Assembly: GCF_024399315.1 (NCBI RefSeq)
Contig: NZ_CP075170.1
Span: forward strand, 3,100,001-3,164,000
Direction: 5' to 3'
DNA length: 64,000 nucleotides
Source: Chryseobacterium sp. MA9
GTDB lineage: Bacteria; Bacteroidota; Bacteroidia; Flavobacteriales; Weeksellaceae
Positions 8,433 to 18,131 of the stretch are shown in pieces. Positions within the stretch are counted from its first letter, which is position 1, and every line of letters starts with the position of its first letter. The notes under the pieces are model-generated. The model ran no database searches. It was given only the letters and a program-made list of their open reading frames with translations, and had not been told where the DNA came from. A program made the position numbers and the translations under genes.

Positions 8433-9686
8433 TTATTTCTTCAGAAATTTTTCTTTTAAAAGCTGAATTTCCTCTTTTGACACCATATAATCTTTCAAAC
8501 TGAATGTAGTAGAACTATAAAATTTCCGGAACAGCAGGAACGCTGAAACCAAATAAGATGATGTGGTTGCAAGACAGGCTCCCAAAATTCCCCATCTGGG
8601 TATTGCAATGAAAGAAAATATAACTGTAACAACCAACCCGACTATTGATTTTACATTGAGAATCTTTAGCTCCCTCATTCCTGAGAAGTAATGTCCTACC
8701 ATGTCACTTACAGCAATGGCAAAAATTCCCGGGGATAAAAGAAGCATGATTTCTTTAGTATCCCTGAATTCTTTTCCGAAAATCAATTCATAGATCTGTG
8801 ACGGGATGATAATGATTCCCAGTATAAAACCTATCATCAAAATAAAGGTCAGTTTTAAAGAATTCTTGGTTTTCTCTACAGATTCTTCCCTGCTTTTGCT
8901 ATTAACCACATCTGAATATAAAACCACAGCAATACTTCTGGAAATTGTCCATATGGCTTCAGAAAAAGTCACTCCGATAGAAAATATTCCTACGCTGGCG
9001 ATCCCTTCAAAATATTCCAGGAAATAAAAAGAAAGTCTATAGTTCAGAAACTGAACAAAAGCACTCAGCTGGGTTTTCCAGCCATATTCAAACATATTTC
9101 TGGCAACATCTTTACAGAATGATATTTCGGAAATATTACATTTTTTGATGATCTGAAAAAAGCTGGTCAGGAAGAGAAGCGCCAGACACCCGATTTGTGC
9201 AAGAAAGTATACTGAAACATCTTTTTTACCAAACAGATATACCAATATTCCGATAAAGATAATATGTACAAGTTGTTGTAAAACAGTGTAAACATTAAAA
9301 CTCCTAATATCCTGTGTTCCAATAAATAAACTAATATTGGTAGATAACAGTGAAGAAAAAACAGAGATACCGATAAGATACAAAAGGTATTCATCCTGAA
9401 TAGAAGCCAGACTGAATAAAAACGGGATTAAAAGCCCTGTCAGAAGAGACCACAGATAGGCAAATAATAAAACCTTTTCTATTTTAAACCTTGAAGCAAA
9501 ATAGGAAGCACTGCTTCCTGAAAAAATACTGCTGAAAAAACTCACCGCTGCAGCATTGGCTATCACAATAGAAATAGTTCCCTTTCCTTCACTTCCCCAC
9601 ATATTCGTAGAATAGATCACCAGGCCGAAACTCAGAATCAGAATAAGAAAACGTGAGACAAAAGTTTTAATAATAGTAAGCTGCAT
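8433..9686 (-). CDS. polysaccharide flippase (Wzx/MATE-like, MOP superfamily)
   Basis: This 417-residue protein is very hydrophobic, with about 12 predicted helices and short charged loops, and ends in a basic tail EKFLKK. The N-terminal FVSRFLILILSFG and the NMWGSEGKG loop are typical of lipid-linked oligosaccharide flippases. It would move undecaprenyl-linked sugar units across the inner membrane. It lies 5 bases after the glycosyltransferase stop and 66 bases before asnB, on the same strand, so the three genes likely work together. Confidence 0.85.
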   Translation of the reverse strand: MQLTIIKTFVSRFLILILSFGLVIYSTNMWGSEGKGTISIVIANAAAVSFFSSIFSGSSASYFASRFKIEKVLLFAYLWSLLTGLLIPFLFSLASIQDEYLLYLIGISVFSSLLSTNISLFIGTQDIRSFNVYTVLQQLVHIIFIGILVYLFGKKDVSVYFLAQIGCLALLFLTSFFQIIKKCNISEISFCKDVARNMFEYGWKTQLSAFVQFLNYRLSFYFLEYFEGIASVGIFSIGVTFSEAIWTISRSIAVVLYSDVVNSKSREESVEKTKNSLKLTFILMIGFILGIIIIPSQIYELIFGKEFRDTKEIMLLLSPGIFAIAVSDMVGHYFSGMRELKILNVKSIVGLVVTVIFSFIAIPRWGILGACLATTSSYLVSAFLLFRKFYSSTTFSLKDYMVSKEEIQLLKEKFLKK

Positions 9687-9691
9687 AGCAA

Positions 9692-10825
9692 TTATTTATC
9701 AATAGATCTTTTCACAAAATCAACAAAGGACTCTTTTATCGTGCTCCAATTATATTTTTCTTCAAATTCTTTCCTGGCATTGAGAGCATGCAAATGATAC
9801 AGCTCCGGATTTCTTATATAATTAAGGATAACTTCTGAAATGGCATCAGCATTCTGCGGATCTACCAGACTGCCAAATGAAAGTGAACCCATATGTTTTC
9901 GGATTCCCTTCAAGTTTGAATAGATCACCGGTTTTCCTGCTCCCATAAAGTAAAACAATTTTATCGGCAGTGAGTGATTGTTTTCAAAATTGATTTCACG
10001 AAGGTCAAAACATATATCTGCATCTGCAAATGCTTCTGTAAACCGCTCAAATGTCGTGGGTTTTCTGAGCTCAATATGATCAAAAGAATATTTCTTCAGT
10101 AGCGCTGAAAAATAAAGTTCATCACTTTCCTGTACTGTTGATCCGATAATCAGAATCCTGACATGAAGTGCTGGGACTTTTTGACAAAGCTTATCTATGG
10201 CATTAAAAAAGTTTTCAATTCCTTTATCTTTAGAAATCTGACCTGTATAACAAAGGGTAATAGCATCAGAATCAATATTTTTGATATTTTCATTGATGTA
10301 AGCAGTATCTGGATAATAAGGAAGGATCATCTGCTTTTTAAAGCAAAAAAAATACGCTAAAGGAAACTTTTTGGTAGTTTCTCCAAAAATAAAATGAGTG
10401 CTCAAAAATCCTGCATACCATTGAATAAGAGAAAACTTAATGGTCTGAAAGATTTTAGCTGGAAACCGATACTTGCCAAGCATTGACATAGAAGGATACC
10501 ATTCTGTAACATCATAGATACAGCTTGCATTATGTTCTTTTACAAATTTCTTTGATGCCACCACTGCAAGAGGTTCAGAGCAAACGATAGTCTGGGGTTG
10601 AAAATTGTCACAAACCTTACGGAATGTTTCCATTTTCTTTTCTATACTTTCCTCCAGAACGGCATAAGATTCTATTTCAATTCCTTCAATAATGCCTTTA
10701 TATTCTGCATATAAACTGCATATTTTTACTTCATACCCGTTATCTCTAAGAGCCTTCGCCTGATGATAAAAAATTCGGTCATCATTATAGCTGTGGGATG
10801 TCGTTAAAAAAAGTACTTTAGGCAT
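9692..10825 (-). CDS. glycosyltransferase, GT-B fold (GT4-like)
   Basis: The 377-residue protein begins MPKVLFLTTSHSYNDDRIFYHQA, a Rossmann beta strand followed by a glycine-poor loop, as in GT4 enzymes. A C-terminal donor-binding half starts near CYTGQISKDKG and contains PIKLFYFMGAGKPVI, the usual nucleotide-sugar region. It should add a sugar to a glycan precursor at the cytoplasmic face. It is the first gene of the run glycosyltransferase-flippase-asnB. Donor and acceptor cannot be told from sequence. Confidence 0.88.
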   Translation of the reverse strand: MPKVLFLTTSHSYNDDRIFYHQAKALRDNGYEVKICSLYAEYKGIIEGIEIESYAVLEESIEKKMETFRKVCDNFQPQTIVCSEPLAVVASKKFVKEHNASCIYDVTEWYPSMSMLGKYRFPAKIFQTIKFSLIQWYAGFLSTHFIFGETTKKFPLAYFFCFKKQMILPYYPDTAYINENIKNIDSDAITLCYTGQISKDKGIENFFNAIDKLCQKVPALHVRILIIGSTVQESDELYFSALLKKYSFDHIELRKPTTFERFTEAFADADICFDLREINFENNHSLPIKLFYFMGAGKPVIYSNLKGIRKHMGSLSFGSLVDPQNADAISEVILNYIRNPELYHLHALNARKEFEEKYNWSTIKESFVDFVKRSIDK

Positions 10826-10864
10826 TAGTCTTACTCGAATCTGTACAAAGATACATTAAAACAA

Positions 10865-10890
10865 AAAAGTGAGAAACAGGTTCCCACTTT
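10865..10890 (-). terminator. intrinsic terminator after the 162-residue gene
   Basis: AAAGTGAGAA and TTCCCACTTT pair with one mismatch around ACAGG. Read on the minus strand the stem is followed by TTTTGTTTT. It sits 33 bases downstream of the stop at 10923 and before the glycosyltransferase start. Confidence 0.75.
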
Positions 10891-10922
10891 AAGATTATTC
10901 GTCTATATCAGCTTAATAGCGT

Positions 10923-11411
10923 TTATTTTACAGAAGCCGCCCAGCTTTTCTCCAAAGGAAGCAGGAAGTGGCTCAAAAAGTCAAGGTAGGTATTTTTTGA
11001 AAAGTCAAAAACCTGAATATCCTCTGAAAGTTCTCCATTTCTCAACTTCGTTTTAAAATCAATCAGCTTTAAAGTCTTCACTTCACCATTTTCTATAAAA
11101 CTAGCTTTCATTCTGTCGAAAAGCCCCAACTGATATTCCTCATCAATTTCTCTCATTACCTTTCCTAAAGCATCAATGCTGCATCCTGAAGCCATTTCTT
11201 TTTCTTCATCTACACACACCACAATAAACTGATTCTTTTCAATTTTAAATGAAGAAGAAAGTGGTTTTCCGTGAGCGGCCCATGTAGCAAGGAAATCAAA
11301 CAGTTTTTCGGTAATTGCTTTTGCTTCTTTCGTTTCAAAAGGTCTTGAAGCCGGATATATAATGACTCTGTAGTCGTTGGTTTCTACAATATTAGATTCT
11401 TCGATTTTCAT
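10923..11411 (-). CDS. small conserved protein of the family named ABC transporter ATPase in Bacteroidota
   Basis: The 162-residue product resembles a Flavobacteriia family usually labelled ABC transporter ATPase. No Walker A, signature or Walker B motif is present, so that label is not supported. Visible features are YRVIIYPASRPFETKEA near the N-terminus, a central FIVVCVDEE strand, and a C-terminal FLLPLEKSW. I chose the ATG at 11411 because the longer frame from 11444 adds a poorly supported MRSSLKINTYI. It lies downstream of the two Fe-S genes and the membrane protein, an order common in relatives. Function unknown. Confidence 0.75.
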   Translation of the reverse strand: MKIEESNIVETNDYRVIIYPASRPFETKEAKAITEKLFDFLATWAAHGKPLSSSFKIEKNQFIVVCVDEEKEMASGCSIDALGKVMREIDEEYQLGLFDRMKASFIENGEVKTLKLIDFKTKLRNGELSEDIQVFDFSKNTYLDFLSHFLLPLEKSWAASVK

Positions 11412-11520
11412 AATGTAAGTATTTATTTTCAAGGAACTGCGCAATCACTTTCAGTTCTGATTATTGAACAGAATGTTACTGTAATTGTGATTTCAAATCC
11501 TTATCATTTTAAAGACAAAA

Positions 11521-12657
11521 TTACGCAATTTTCTCGAGTTTGAGATCATTGTATTTTTTACTCAACACATAGAGCATCATAATGAAAAGCGGAAAAATAA
11601 ACGGGAAGAAGAACCTTAATGCTGCCGACTGCGGAAAGAAAAAGAATTTGATGTACACATTCACCAGGAAAAGTACTGAAATCATCCTTACCCACGCATC
11701 TTTGGAACGCCAAAATACGACTGCAATCATGATGCTTACAGACAAGGTCACCTTTTTAAAGTAGATAATCTTGATATAAATAATGCTCAGATAGTCTTTT
11801 AAGCTGACTTCGATGGGATGTGTTGAAATAATAGGTCTTCTCTCGATAAAAGTATCATAAAAGACGTCTTTCCAGCCGGGATAATGATAAAATTTAATGA
11901 TCGCCAGATACATCACTAAAAGTACTGTGCCCTGTGCAATAAGGGAAACATCAATTTTCTTTTCTCTGATGTAGTAAAAGAAGAAAACAGCAATAATATA
12001 AGTCAGGGTAAATGTAATATAGTCAGGACGTATAAAAGTAATTGCAAACAAAAGCACAAACATGCCCCATTTGCTCCACTTTTTGATCAAACCAATGATA
12101 AAGATCAGGATAAACTGAAAAATAAACATATCCGGTGTGGAAACTCTGGACATATACGTCATTGGCGGCAAAAGCATGGCAGCAACCGTTAGTCCTATTG
12201 CAAGCCAGTATTTCTTTGGAAACAGGAGCTTTAGAATATAAAATAATAATAATCCTGAAAAAAAGTAAGAAATAAGACTGGTAAACAGGACGGCCATTGG
12301 GGAAGAAAGTCCCAGCTTATAAAAAATAGTGATCACAAGAATATACCCTACTTTGATTTGAAAATAGGGTAATTGTTCTGTAAAAGATTGTGTATTTTTT
12401 ACGAAATACTGCCTTGGAATATCCCACTGCTTTATTCCGATGATGTCTGTATAATGGTCTGCGGGAGCCTCTTTTTTTATTTCATCATAGGTGATGATTC
12501 GAACTTTATCTGGTGAATTCGGAAATTCAGAAGTATACATACATCCTAAATAACCCGGCATATCCCAGTCATATACTCTGTTTTGGTAATTCCAGAATGT
12601 AAGAGCAGCTAGTATCGAAATTATAAACAAAAAGGAGAGTCTCCATTCTACCTTCAT
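11521..12657 (-). CDS. polytopic membrane protein, possibly GT-C-type glycosyltransferase
   Basis: This 378-residue protein has about nine to ten predicted helices. After the first helix there is a long external loop starting NRVYDWDMPGY, with acidic residues where GT-C enzymes keep their catalytic Asp. Two inner motifs, STPDMF and FIRPDY, fit GT-C-like folds, which use polyprenyl-phosphate sugars. I do not recognise a specific family, so this remains a suggestion. The start is 20 bases after the Fe-S gene stop, consistent with one transcript. Confidence 0.7.
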   Translation of the reverse strand: MKVEWRLSFLFIISILAALTFWNYQNRVYDWDMPGYLGCMYTSEFPNSPDKVRIITYDEIKKEAPADHYTDIIGIKQWDIPRQYFVKNTQSFTEQLPYFQIKVGYILVITIFYKLGLSSPMAVLFTSLISYFFSGLLLFYILKLLFPKKYWLAIGLTVAAMLLPPMTYMSRVSTPDMFIFQFILIFIIGLIKKWSKWGMFVLLFAITFIRPDYITFTLTYIIAVFFFYYIREKKIDVSLIAQGTVLLVMYLAIIKFYHYPGWKDVFYDTFIERRPIISTHPIEVSLKDYLSIIYIKIIYFKKVTLSVSIMIAVVFWRSKDAWVRMISVLFLVNVYIKFFFFPQSAALRFFFPFIFPLFIMMLYVLSKKYNDLKLEKIA

Positions 12658-12677
12658 AAACCTGTATAAGATTACAA

Positions 12678-13463
12678 TTATAAATCTTCTGCTTCAGCAA
12701 GAAGTTCAACGATATCTTTTACGGCAACTTCGGTATTTTTGTTAAAGTGTTTTACACCATCTGTCATCATGGTATTACAGAAAGGGCATCCTGTGGCAAT
12801 TACCTTTGGTTCAAAAGATAAAGCTTCTTCTGTTCTTTCAATATTGATGTCTTTATTTCCTTTTTCAGGTTCTTTAAACATCTGTGCTCCTCCTGCTCCA
12901 CAGCAAAGACCGTTGGTCTTGCAACGCTTCATTTCTACAAGCTCAGCATCCAGCTTCTCAAGCAGCATTCTCGGAGCTTCATATTCGTCATTGGCACGTC
13001 CCAGGTAACACGGATCATGGAAAGTGATTTTTTTCCCTTTGAATGCTCCTCCTTCTATTTTCAGCCTTCCTTCTTCCATTAAGGTTTTAAGGAACTGGGT
13101 ATGGTGTACTACGTCAAAATGACCACCTAAGCTTGGGTATTCATTTTTCAGGGTGTTGAAACAGTGTGGACAAGCCGTTACGATTTTCTTTACTTCGTAA
13201 GCATTCAGCACTTCAATATTTGTAAGGGCCATCATCTGGAAAACGAATTCGTTTCCTGCTCTTTTTGCAGGGTCTCCGGTACAGCTTTCTTCCTGTCCCA
13301 AAACCGCAAATTCTACCCCTATTTTATTTAATATCTTGCAAAACGCTTTTGTAATTTTTTTAGCACGGTCATCAAAGCTTCCCGCACATCCAACCCAAAA
13401 TAAAACTTCCGGGGCTTTTCCTTCGGCAGCATATTCTGCCATTGTTTTTATATTGAAATCCAT
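12678..13463 (-). CDS. (Fe-S)-binding protein with two CCG domains (HdrB/LutA/GlpC-like)
   Basis: The 261-residue soluble protein has two cysteine-rich CCG-type repeats. The first includes VGCAGSFDD and later ESCTGDP. The second includes HDPCYLGR and then GLCCGAGG. Such domains bind unusual Fe-S clusters in heterodisulfide reductase, lactate utilisation and glycerol-3-phosphate dehydrogenase complexes. It is paired with the membrane ferredoxin protein at 13552-14889, so the two probably form one quinone-linked redox unit. The electron donor is not apparent. Confidence 0.88.
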   Translation of the reverse strand: MDFNIKTMAEYAAEGKAPEVLFWVGCAGSFDDRAKKITKAFCKILNKIGVEFAVLGQEESCTGDPAKRAGNEFVFQMMALTNIEVLNAYEVKKIVTACPHCFNTLKNEYPSLGGHFDVVHHTQFLKTLMEEGRLKIEGGAFKGKKITFHDPCYLGRANDEYEAPRMLLEKLDAELVEMKRCKTNGLCCGAGGAQMFKEPEKGNKDINIERTEEALSFEPKVIATGCPFCNTMMTDGVKHFNKNTEVAVKDIVELLAEAEDL

Positions 13464-13470
13464 TTCTTTT

Positions 13471-13543
13471 TCAATTTGAAAATGTGAGAATTTGGAAATT
13501 TGAAATGATATAGATCTGTATCAATTTCAAATTTTCAAATTGA
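13471..13543. repeat. intergenic inverted repeat between two Fe-S genes
   Basis: TCAATTTGAAAA at 13471-13482 is matched by TTTTCAAATTGA at 13532-13543. A second nested pair, AATTTGAAAT and ATTTCAAATT, brackets the core GATATAGATCTGTATC. The whole 73-bp element fills most of the 88-bp gap. It would form a long AT-rich hairpin in the shared mRNA. Confidence 0.75.
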
Positions 13544-13551
13544 TTAATTAT

Positions 13552-14889
13552 CTAGTTTTCCGATGCCCAGTTCAGACGGTCAGCCTGATTATACTGCCAA
13601 GGGGCTGCATTGTTTTCCACATTGGTCATCATCAGATTAAGTTCCTGTGGAGCAGCAGACTGTTCCATTACCAGGAATCTTCTCATTTCAAAAATAATGG
13701 AAAGCGGATCAAGCAATACCGGACAAGCATCTGTACATGCATTACATGTTGTACAGGCCCAAAGTTCTTCTTTTGTAATATAATCGTTCAGCAGTTTTTT
13801 ACCGTCATCAACGAATTTTCCGTTTTTATCAATGTTTCTTCCTACTTCCTCAAGCCTGTCTCTTGTCTTCATCAGGATGAGTCTCGGAGAAAGTTTTTTA
13901 CCGGTAATATTAGCCGGACAAACGGAAGTACAACGTCCACATTCTGTACATGAGTAAGCATTAAGCAGCTGTACCTGGTTCAGATCAAAGATATCTTCAG
14001 CACCGAATTTAGAAGGCCCATCAGCTTCAGCTCCTTCTGCTGGTGCAGCATAAGGATCTGCATTAGGATCCATCATTAACTTGATTTCCTTTGTTACAGA
14101 CTCAAGGTTATTGAATTTTCCTTTTTTATCAAGATTTGCATACCATGTACTTGGAAATGCAAGGATAATATGCAAGTGTTTTGAGTAATAAAGATAATTC
14201 ATAAAGAAAAGGATTCCTACAAAGTGAAACCACCAAGCTCCTTTCTCTGTGAACATCAAAAATCCGCTATCAAAATTGAAGATTTCCAAAAACGGAACCA
14301 ATGTCATTTCACTAATCGGGAAGCTTCCATGTTCAGGAAAAACACCTCTCGATTGTAAAATAAAATCTGAAGCATTCATCATAAAGAAAGCCATCATCAA
14401 AGCGAATTCAATGATCAAAATCCAGTTTGCATCATTTTTCGGCCATCCGAAAAGCTCTTTCATTGTCAATCTTTTCACTCCGTAAAAATTTCTACGAATA
14501 AAGAAAATGACAACGCCAATCACCACCAAAAGGGCTAAAACTTCCAGTGTTGCGGTAAAGAAGCTATAAAATGTATGTCCGAAAATGCTTGATAAGAAAC
14601 GATGTGTCCCAAATATTCCATCAACAACGATTTCTATTAATTCGATATTAATAATCACAAAACCTACATATACAAAAAGGTGCAAAACTCCTGCAACAGG
14701 ACGTGCCGTCATTTTACTCTGCCCCATTGCTACACGGGCCATAGTTTCCCAACGTTCTCCTTTTCTATCGTTTCTATTGATTTCGTGACCCAACCTGATA
14801 TTTCTGTAGATCTTCTGCAGGCTTTTGGCAAACAAACCAAATCCGGCCACTAATAAAATCAGAAAAATAATGTTATCGATGTACTGCAT
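13552..14889 (-). CDS. membrane-bound 4Fe-4S dicluster protein (HdrC/HdrE-like)
   Basis: The 445-residue protein combines about five N-terminal membrane helices with a C-terminal ferredoxin part. Two cluster motifs are visible: CTECGRCTSVCP and CTTCNACTDACP. The membrane half resembles the heme-b/quinone-binding gamma subunit of nitrate or heterodisulfide reductase. With the CCG protein downstream it likely passes electrons to or from quinone. Genes in this order beside an MCE protein are common in Flavobacteriia. The partner dehydrogenase is not in the window. Confidence 0.87.
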   Translation of the reverse strand: MQYIDNIIFLILLVAGFGLFAKSLQKIYRNIRLGHEINRNDRKGERWETMARVAMGQSKMTARPVAGVLHLFVYVGFVIINIELIEIVVDGIFGTHRFLSSIFGHTFYSFFTATLEVLALLVVIGVVIFFIRRNFYGVKRLTMKELFGWPKNDANWILIIEFALMMAFFMMNASDFILQSRGVFPEHGSFPISEMTLVPFLEIFNFDSGFLMFTEKGAWWFHFVGILFFMNYLYYSKHLHIILAFPSTWYANLDKKGKFNNLESVTKEIKLMMDPNADPYAAPAEGAEADGPSKFGAEDIFDLNQVQLLNAYSCTECGRCTSVCPANITGKKLSPRLILMKTRDRLEEVGRNIDKNGKFVDDGKKLLNDYITKEELWACTTCNACTDACPVLLDPLSIIFEMRRFLVMEQSAAPQELNLMMTNVENNAAPWQYNQADRLNWASEN

Positions 14890-14897
14890 AAGGGTTA

Positions 14898-15848
14898 TTA
14901 GTCTTTATTATTTTTACCGAAAACCGAGAAGTTGATATATCTTTTCGGGTTCGCTTTCATATCCTCTATTAATGTATTCAAGTTGGAAGAAGCTGAGTTC
15001 AGGTTATTGTAAAGCTGATCATCTTTCATCAGTTTACCTAAACTTCCTTCTCCTTTGTCTATCCCACCAATCACCTGATTCAATTTCCCTACCGTAGCAT
15101 CCAAATTGGCGATAGTTGCATTCAATTGCTTTGTATCAATGCTTTGAGCCAGATTTCCGTATTTATCCAGGGTTACTTTACCACTCTGCATGGTAAGGCT
15201 TGCGTCATCCAATACCTTTTGCAGTTTTGGGTCATTATGTCCTACAAGGGTATTTACACTTCCTGCTGTAGCCTGTAATGCTCCCACTGTTTTATTTAGA
15301 TTGGATAACAAGGCTTTTATTTCGGCTCTGTTCTGAGCATCAAAAACCTGATTGGCATTCGCCATTAAAGAGTCTACTCTGTGCAGAACCACTTGCAGCT
15401 GATCTTTTACCGGACCTACCTGAGAAGAAAGACTTCCCAGTGTTCCCAATTTGAAAGCACCTTTCAGGGTATCACCATCCTTTGCAGTAGGACCTCCGTA
15501 TGTAAGATTTACTCTCATTTCTTTGCCAGACATTAATCCTGGTTCAAAGATTTCTAATGATGAATTTTTTGAAAATTCAAATTTGTTATCTACTGTAATT
15601 TTTACAACAAAATTAATTTTACCGTCTTTTGAGGTCAGAGGAATAATTTTATCCACCTGCCCTACTTTCAACCCGTTTATAGAAACAGCCGAAGACTGCG
15701 CCAGGCCTTCCACATTATCATATTTTGCGTAAAATATATTATCGGTAGTAAAAAGGCTTTTCCCTTTCATAAACTGAAACAACACCACAAAGCCTACAAT
15801 AGCCAGAAGTGTGATCACACCAGCTTTTAATTCTTTACTGAACTTCAC
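14898..15848 (-). CDS. MlaD/MCE family lipid-transport protein
   Basis: The 316-residue protein begins with one membrane helix (about residues 10-26), then a single MCE domain (about residues 38-120) containing NVEGLAQSSAVSINGLKVGQV, the conserved pattern of MlaD. The C-terminal part is a long helical region with repeated NLN and LDATV patterns. MCE proteins form hexamers that carry phospholipid between inner and outer membrane. The permease and ATPase that would serve it (MlaE, MlaF) are at 32718-34285, about 17 kb away on the other strand. It starts 8 bases before the Fe-S membrane gene. Confidence 0.9.
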   Translation of the reverse strand: MKFSKELKAGVITLLAIVGFVVLFQFMKGKSLFTTDNIFYAKYDNVEGLAQSSAVSINGLKVGQVDKIIPLTSKDGKINFVVKITVDNKFEFSKNSSLEIFEPGLMSGKEMRVNLTYGGPTAKDGDTLKGAFKLGTLGSLSSQVGPVKDQLQVVLHRVDSLMANANQVFDAQNRAEIKALLSNLNKTVGALQATAGSVNTLVGHNDPKLQKVLDDASLTMQSGKVTLDKYGNLAQSIDTKQLNATIANLDATVGKLNQVIGGIDKGEGSLGKLMKDDQLYNNLNSASSNLNTLIEDMKANPKRYINFSVFGKNNKD

Positions 15849-15927
15849 TTGCTAATTTTTTTCTAATAAGCAAATATAACACATTTTAAATAAATCTTTT
15901 CCAATATTGTTCTGCGTTAAATACAAA

Positions 15928-15957
15928 AAAAAGCGACAAAAAAATTTGTCGCTTTTT
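15928..15957 (-). terminator. intrinsic terminator of the PpiD-like gene
   Basis: AAAAAGCGACAAA and TTTGTCGCTTTTT form a 13-bp stem with an AAAA loop. On the minus strand it is followed by a run of T. It lies 20 bases after the stop at 15978. Confidence 0.9.
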
Positions 15958-15977
15958 ATATCATTGAAATGAATTTC

Positions 15978-18131
15978 TTATTGTTGCTGATTTCCAAGTT
16001 TACCCCAGATTTCAATTCTAAAATCTTCAATATCTGCATTGTCCTGAAGACTTTTCATCCAAGCCTGTCCGAACATTCCAGAACTTCTCTGAGTAAGAGA
16101 CTCTGTAAATTGTTTAAGATCTCCAGGCTGTTTGTTTACAGTTTCTGATTTTTTGATCAAAACATAAACCCCTGTTCCTCCTTCAACCGGGTTAGAAAGC
16201 TTACCTTTTGCAACACCGAATGCTACACCGGCAACTTTAGGTTCCATAGCACCAGCTACTGAAGGGTTCAATAGATTTACCTGAGCAGACTGTTTTTGAG
16301 CTGCGAATAATTTAGCAACCTGATCTAAACTAGAAGCTTTTGCCGCTGTAATCTTATCAGAAATTTGTTTTGCCGCCAATTTATTTTTAACTACAACTTC
16401 GATCTGATCTCTTACAGATTCCGGATCAGCAAGACCTGCATCTTGTTTCCCGTTCAGATAAACTACAATTTTATCGCCTGTTCCATCTACAGTAAATAGT
16501 TCAGTATCTCCTTTAGTTCTTTTCTTATCAAAAGCCCAAGTAAGGATTTCTGCATCTTTTTCAGTACCTAAGCCCTGAATTTGACCTTCAAATCTTTTTG
16601 CTGCTTTTGGATTAGAGAACTGGTAATTCCCTTTTTTAGCAATATTCACGAAGTCGTTGAAAGATTTCCCTTGAACCTGCTGAATGAATTTTCTTGATTT
16701 TTTGTCTGATTCAGCCTCAGTAGCATCTGAAGGTTTGATTGCTTTCACAAGGTTAGCAACTTTATACCCCATTGATCCTGATTTTTTATCTTCAATATTG
16801 ATGATATGGTAACCGAACTGTGTTTCTACTACGCCTGTAGCTCCTTTAGGATTGCTTGCAAGGTAAGCAAGGAATTCAGGTACAAAAGGTGTTTCAGGAG
16901 TTGTCCATCCTAAGCTTCCTCCCTGTGCTGCAGAATTCGGATCGCTTGAAAGCTTAAGGAATTCTGTAAATTTAGCAGGAGTTGCTTTTACAATAGCTCC
17001 GATAGAGTCTGCCAATTTCTTAGCCTGCTCCTTAGTTCTTGTTACCCCTTCACCTGCAGGACTTCCTTTGAATGCAATAAGGATATGTCTTGATAAAGTA
17101 GAATCTGAAGCTCTTTTACCTATAAGTTTAGAAACTACATAAACGTCTTGCTCTTTATAAGGACCAAAAGTCTGACCTACTGCTGCTGCTGTGATCTGAT
17201 CTTTGATCGTTGGCGGCAATTGAGCAGGATTCATATACTGAGGATTGAACGGTGCATCAGAATTTGCCATTACAAACATAGAATCATTTTTCGTATTCTG
17301 GAAGTTTTCAGTACCTCCGCTTGCATCTGTACCTCCTGAATATAATTTTGTAATTTCTTTCAAGGTTGCTGCATCATCTGCTGCACTAGGTTTTGATGGA
17401 AAATATACGACACCGATATTTCTGCTTGGTTCAGCTTTGAACATTACAGGGTGCTGCTTGATGTAGTCTGCCAGATCCTGTGTTGTAACATTGATCTTTG
17501 TTTTCTGAAGATACGCTGCATAATCCACTTTCACAAAGTCGATATCAGCAAGCTGATCTCTCTGCTTCATCAATTCTTCTGCTTCTTTCTTACCGGTAGT
17601 GATACCTGCTGAAATATTGGTAAACACCTGTCTTGCCATTAGTCTGTACTCAATCGTCTTTTTAGTTTTCAACCATTGATTATATCCTTCTGGATTGGTG
17701 TTTTTTAATGTTTCAATTTCTTTTTTAAGCTCTTGAGTTTTAAAGTTACCTTTCTCATCAAAGAACTGTTGATTCTGAGCAAACATCTGATCGTACTGGA
17801 TTTGATTCCAGAAATAATCATCAGTCATTTCAAAGCCTAGTTTCTCAAACTGTTGTTTGATAAGTTTAGATTGTACAAGTAACTGCCAAGCCTGCTCTTC
17901 AAGACCGTTTTTCGGACGCCCTTGCTGATCAGCCTGTTGCTGCAACACGAAAAGCTGATCATTGAACTCTTCGCGGGTGATTTTCTCACCATTTACTTTT
18001 CCTAAAACGTCAGGATTCTTACCAAAAACCTTGTCGATACTATCGGGGTTCACCAGGAACGCCAAAAGCGCTAAGGCTATTACTCCCATTAAAAGCCAAG
18101 GCTTACTCCTAATCTGTCCTAAAATTGCCAT
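15978..18131 (-). CDS. ppiD: peptidyl-prolyl isomerase/chaperone, PpiD-like (SurA_N + rotamase)
   Basis: The 717-residue protein has an N-terminal membrane anchor (about residues 13-28) starting MAILGQIRSKPWLL, as in PpiD. A SurA-N-like chaperone region follows with KVNGEKITREEFN. A parvulin rotamase domain lies about residues 340-450, containing SRHILIAFKG and GSLGWTTPETPFVPEF, and a second less conserved rotamase-like segment follows. PpiD helps outer-membrane and secreted proteins fold in the periplasm. It is transcribed divergently from lon, with a 260-bp regulatory region between. Confidence 0.92.
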   Translation of the reverse strand: MAILGQIRSKPWLLMGVIALALLAFLVNPDSIDKVFGKNPDVLGKVNGEKITREEFNDQLFVLQQQADQQGRPKNGLEEQAWQLLVQSKLIKQQFEKLGFEMTDDYFWNQIQYDQMFAQNQQFFDEKGNFKTQELKKEIETLKNTNPEGYNQWLKTKKTIEYRLMARQVFTNISAGITTGKKEAEELMKQRDQLADIDFVKVDYAAYLQKTKINVTTQDLADYIKQHPVMFKAEPSRNIGVVYFPSKPSAADDAATLKEITKLYSGGTDASGGTENFQNTKNDSMFVMANSDAPFNPQYMNPAQLPPTIKDQITAAAVGQTFGPYKEQDVYVVSKLIGKRASDSTLSRHILIAFKGSPAGEGVTRTKEQAKKLADSIGAIVKATPAKFTEFLKLSSDPNSAAQGGSLGWTTPETPFVPEFLAYLASNPKGATGVVETQFGYHIINIEDKKSGSMGYKVANLVKAIKPSDATEAESDKKSRKFIQQVQGKSFNDFVNIAKKGNYQFSNPKAAKRFEGQIQGLGTEKDAEILTWAFDKKRTKGDTELFTVDGTGDKIVVYLNGKQDAGLADPESVRDQIEVVVKNKLAAKQISDKITAAKASSLDQVAKLFAAQKQSAQVNLLNPSVAGAMEPKVAGVAFGVAKGKLSNPVEGGTGVYVLIKKSETVNKQPGDLKQFTESLTQRSSGMFGQAWMKSLQDNADIEDFRIEIWGKLGNQQQ

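Noticed and set aside
10923..11411. True ABC transporter ATPase
   Set aside because: No Walker A, signature or Walker B motif is present in the sequence.
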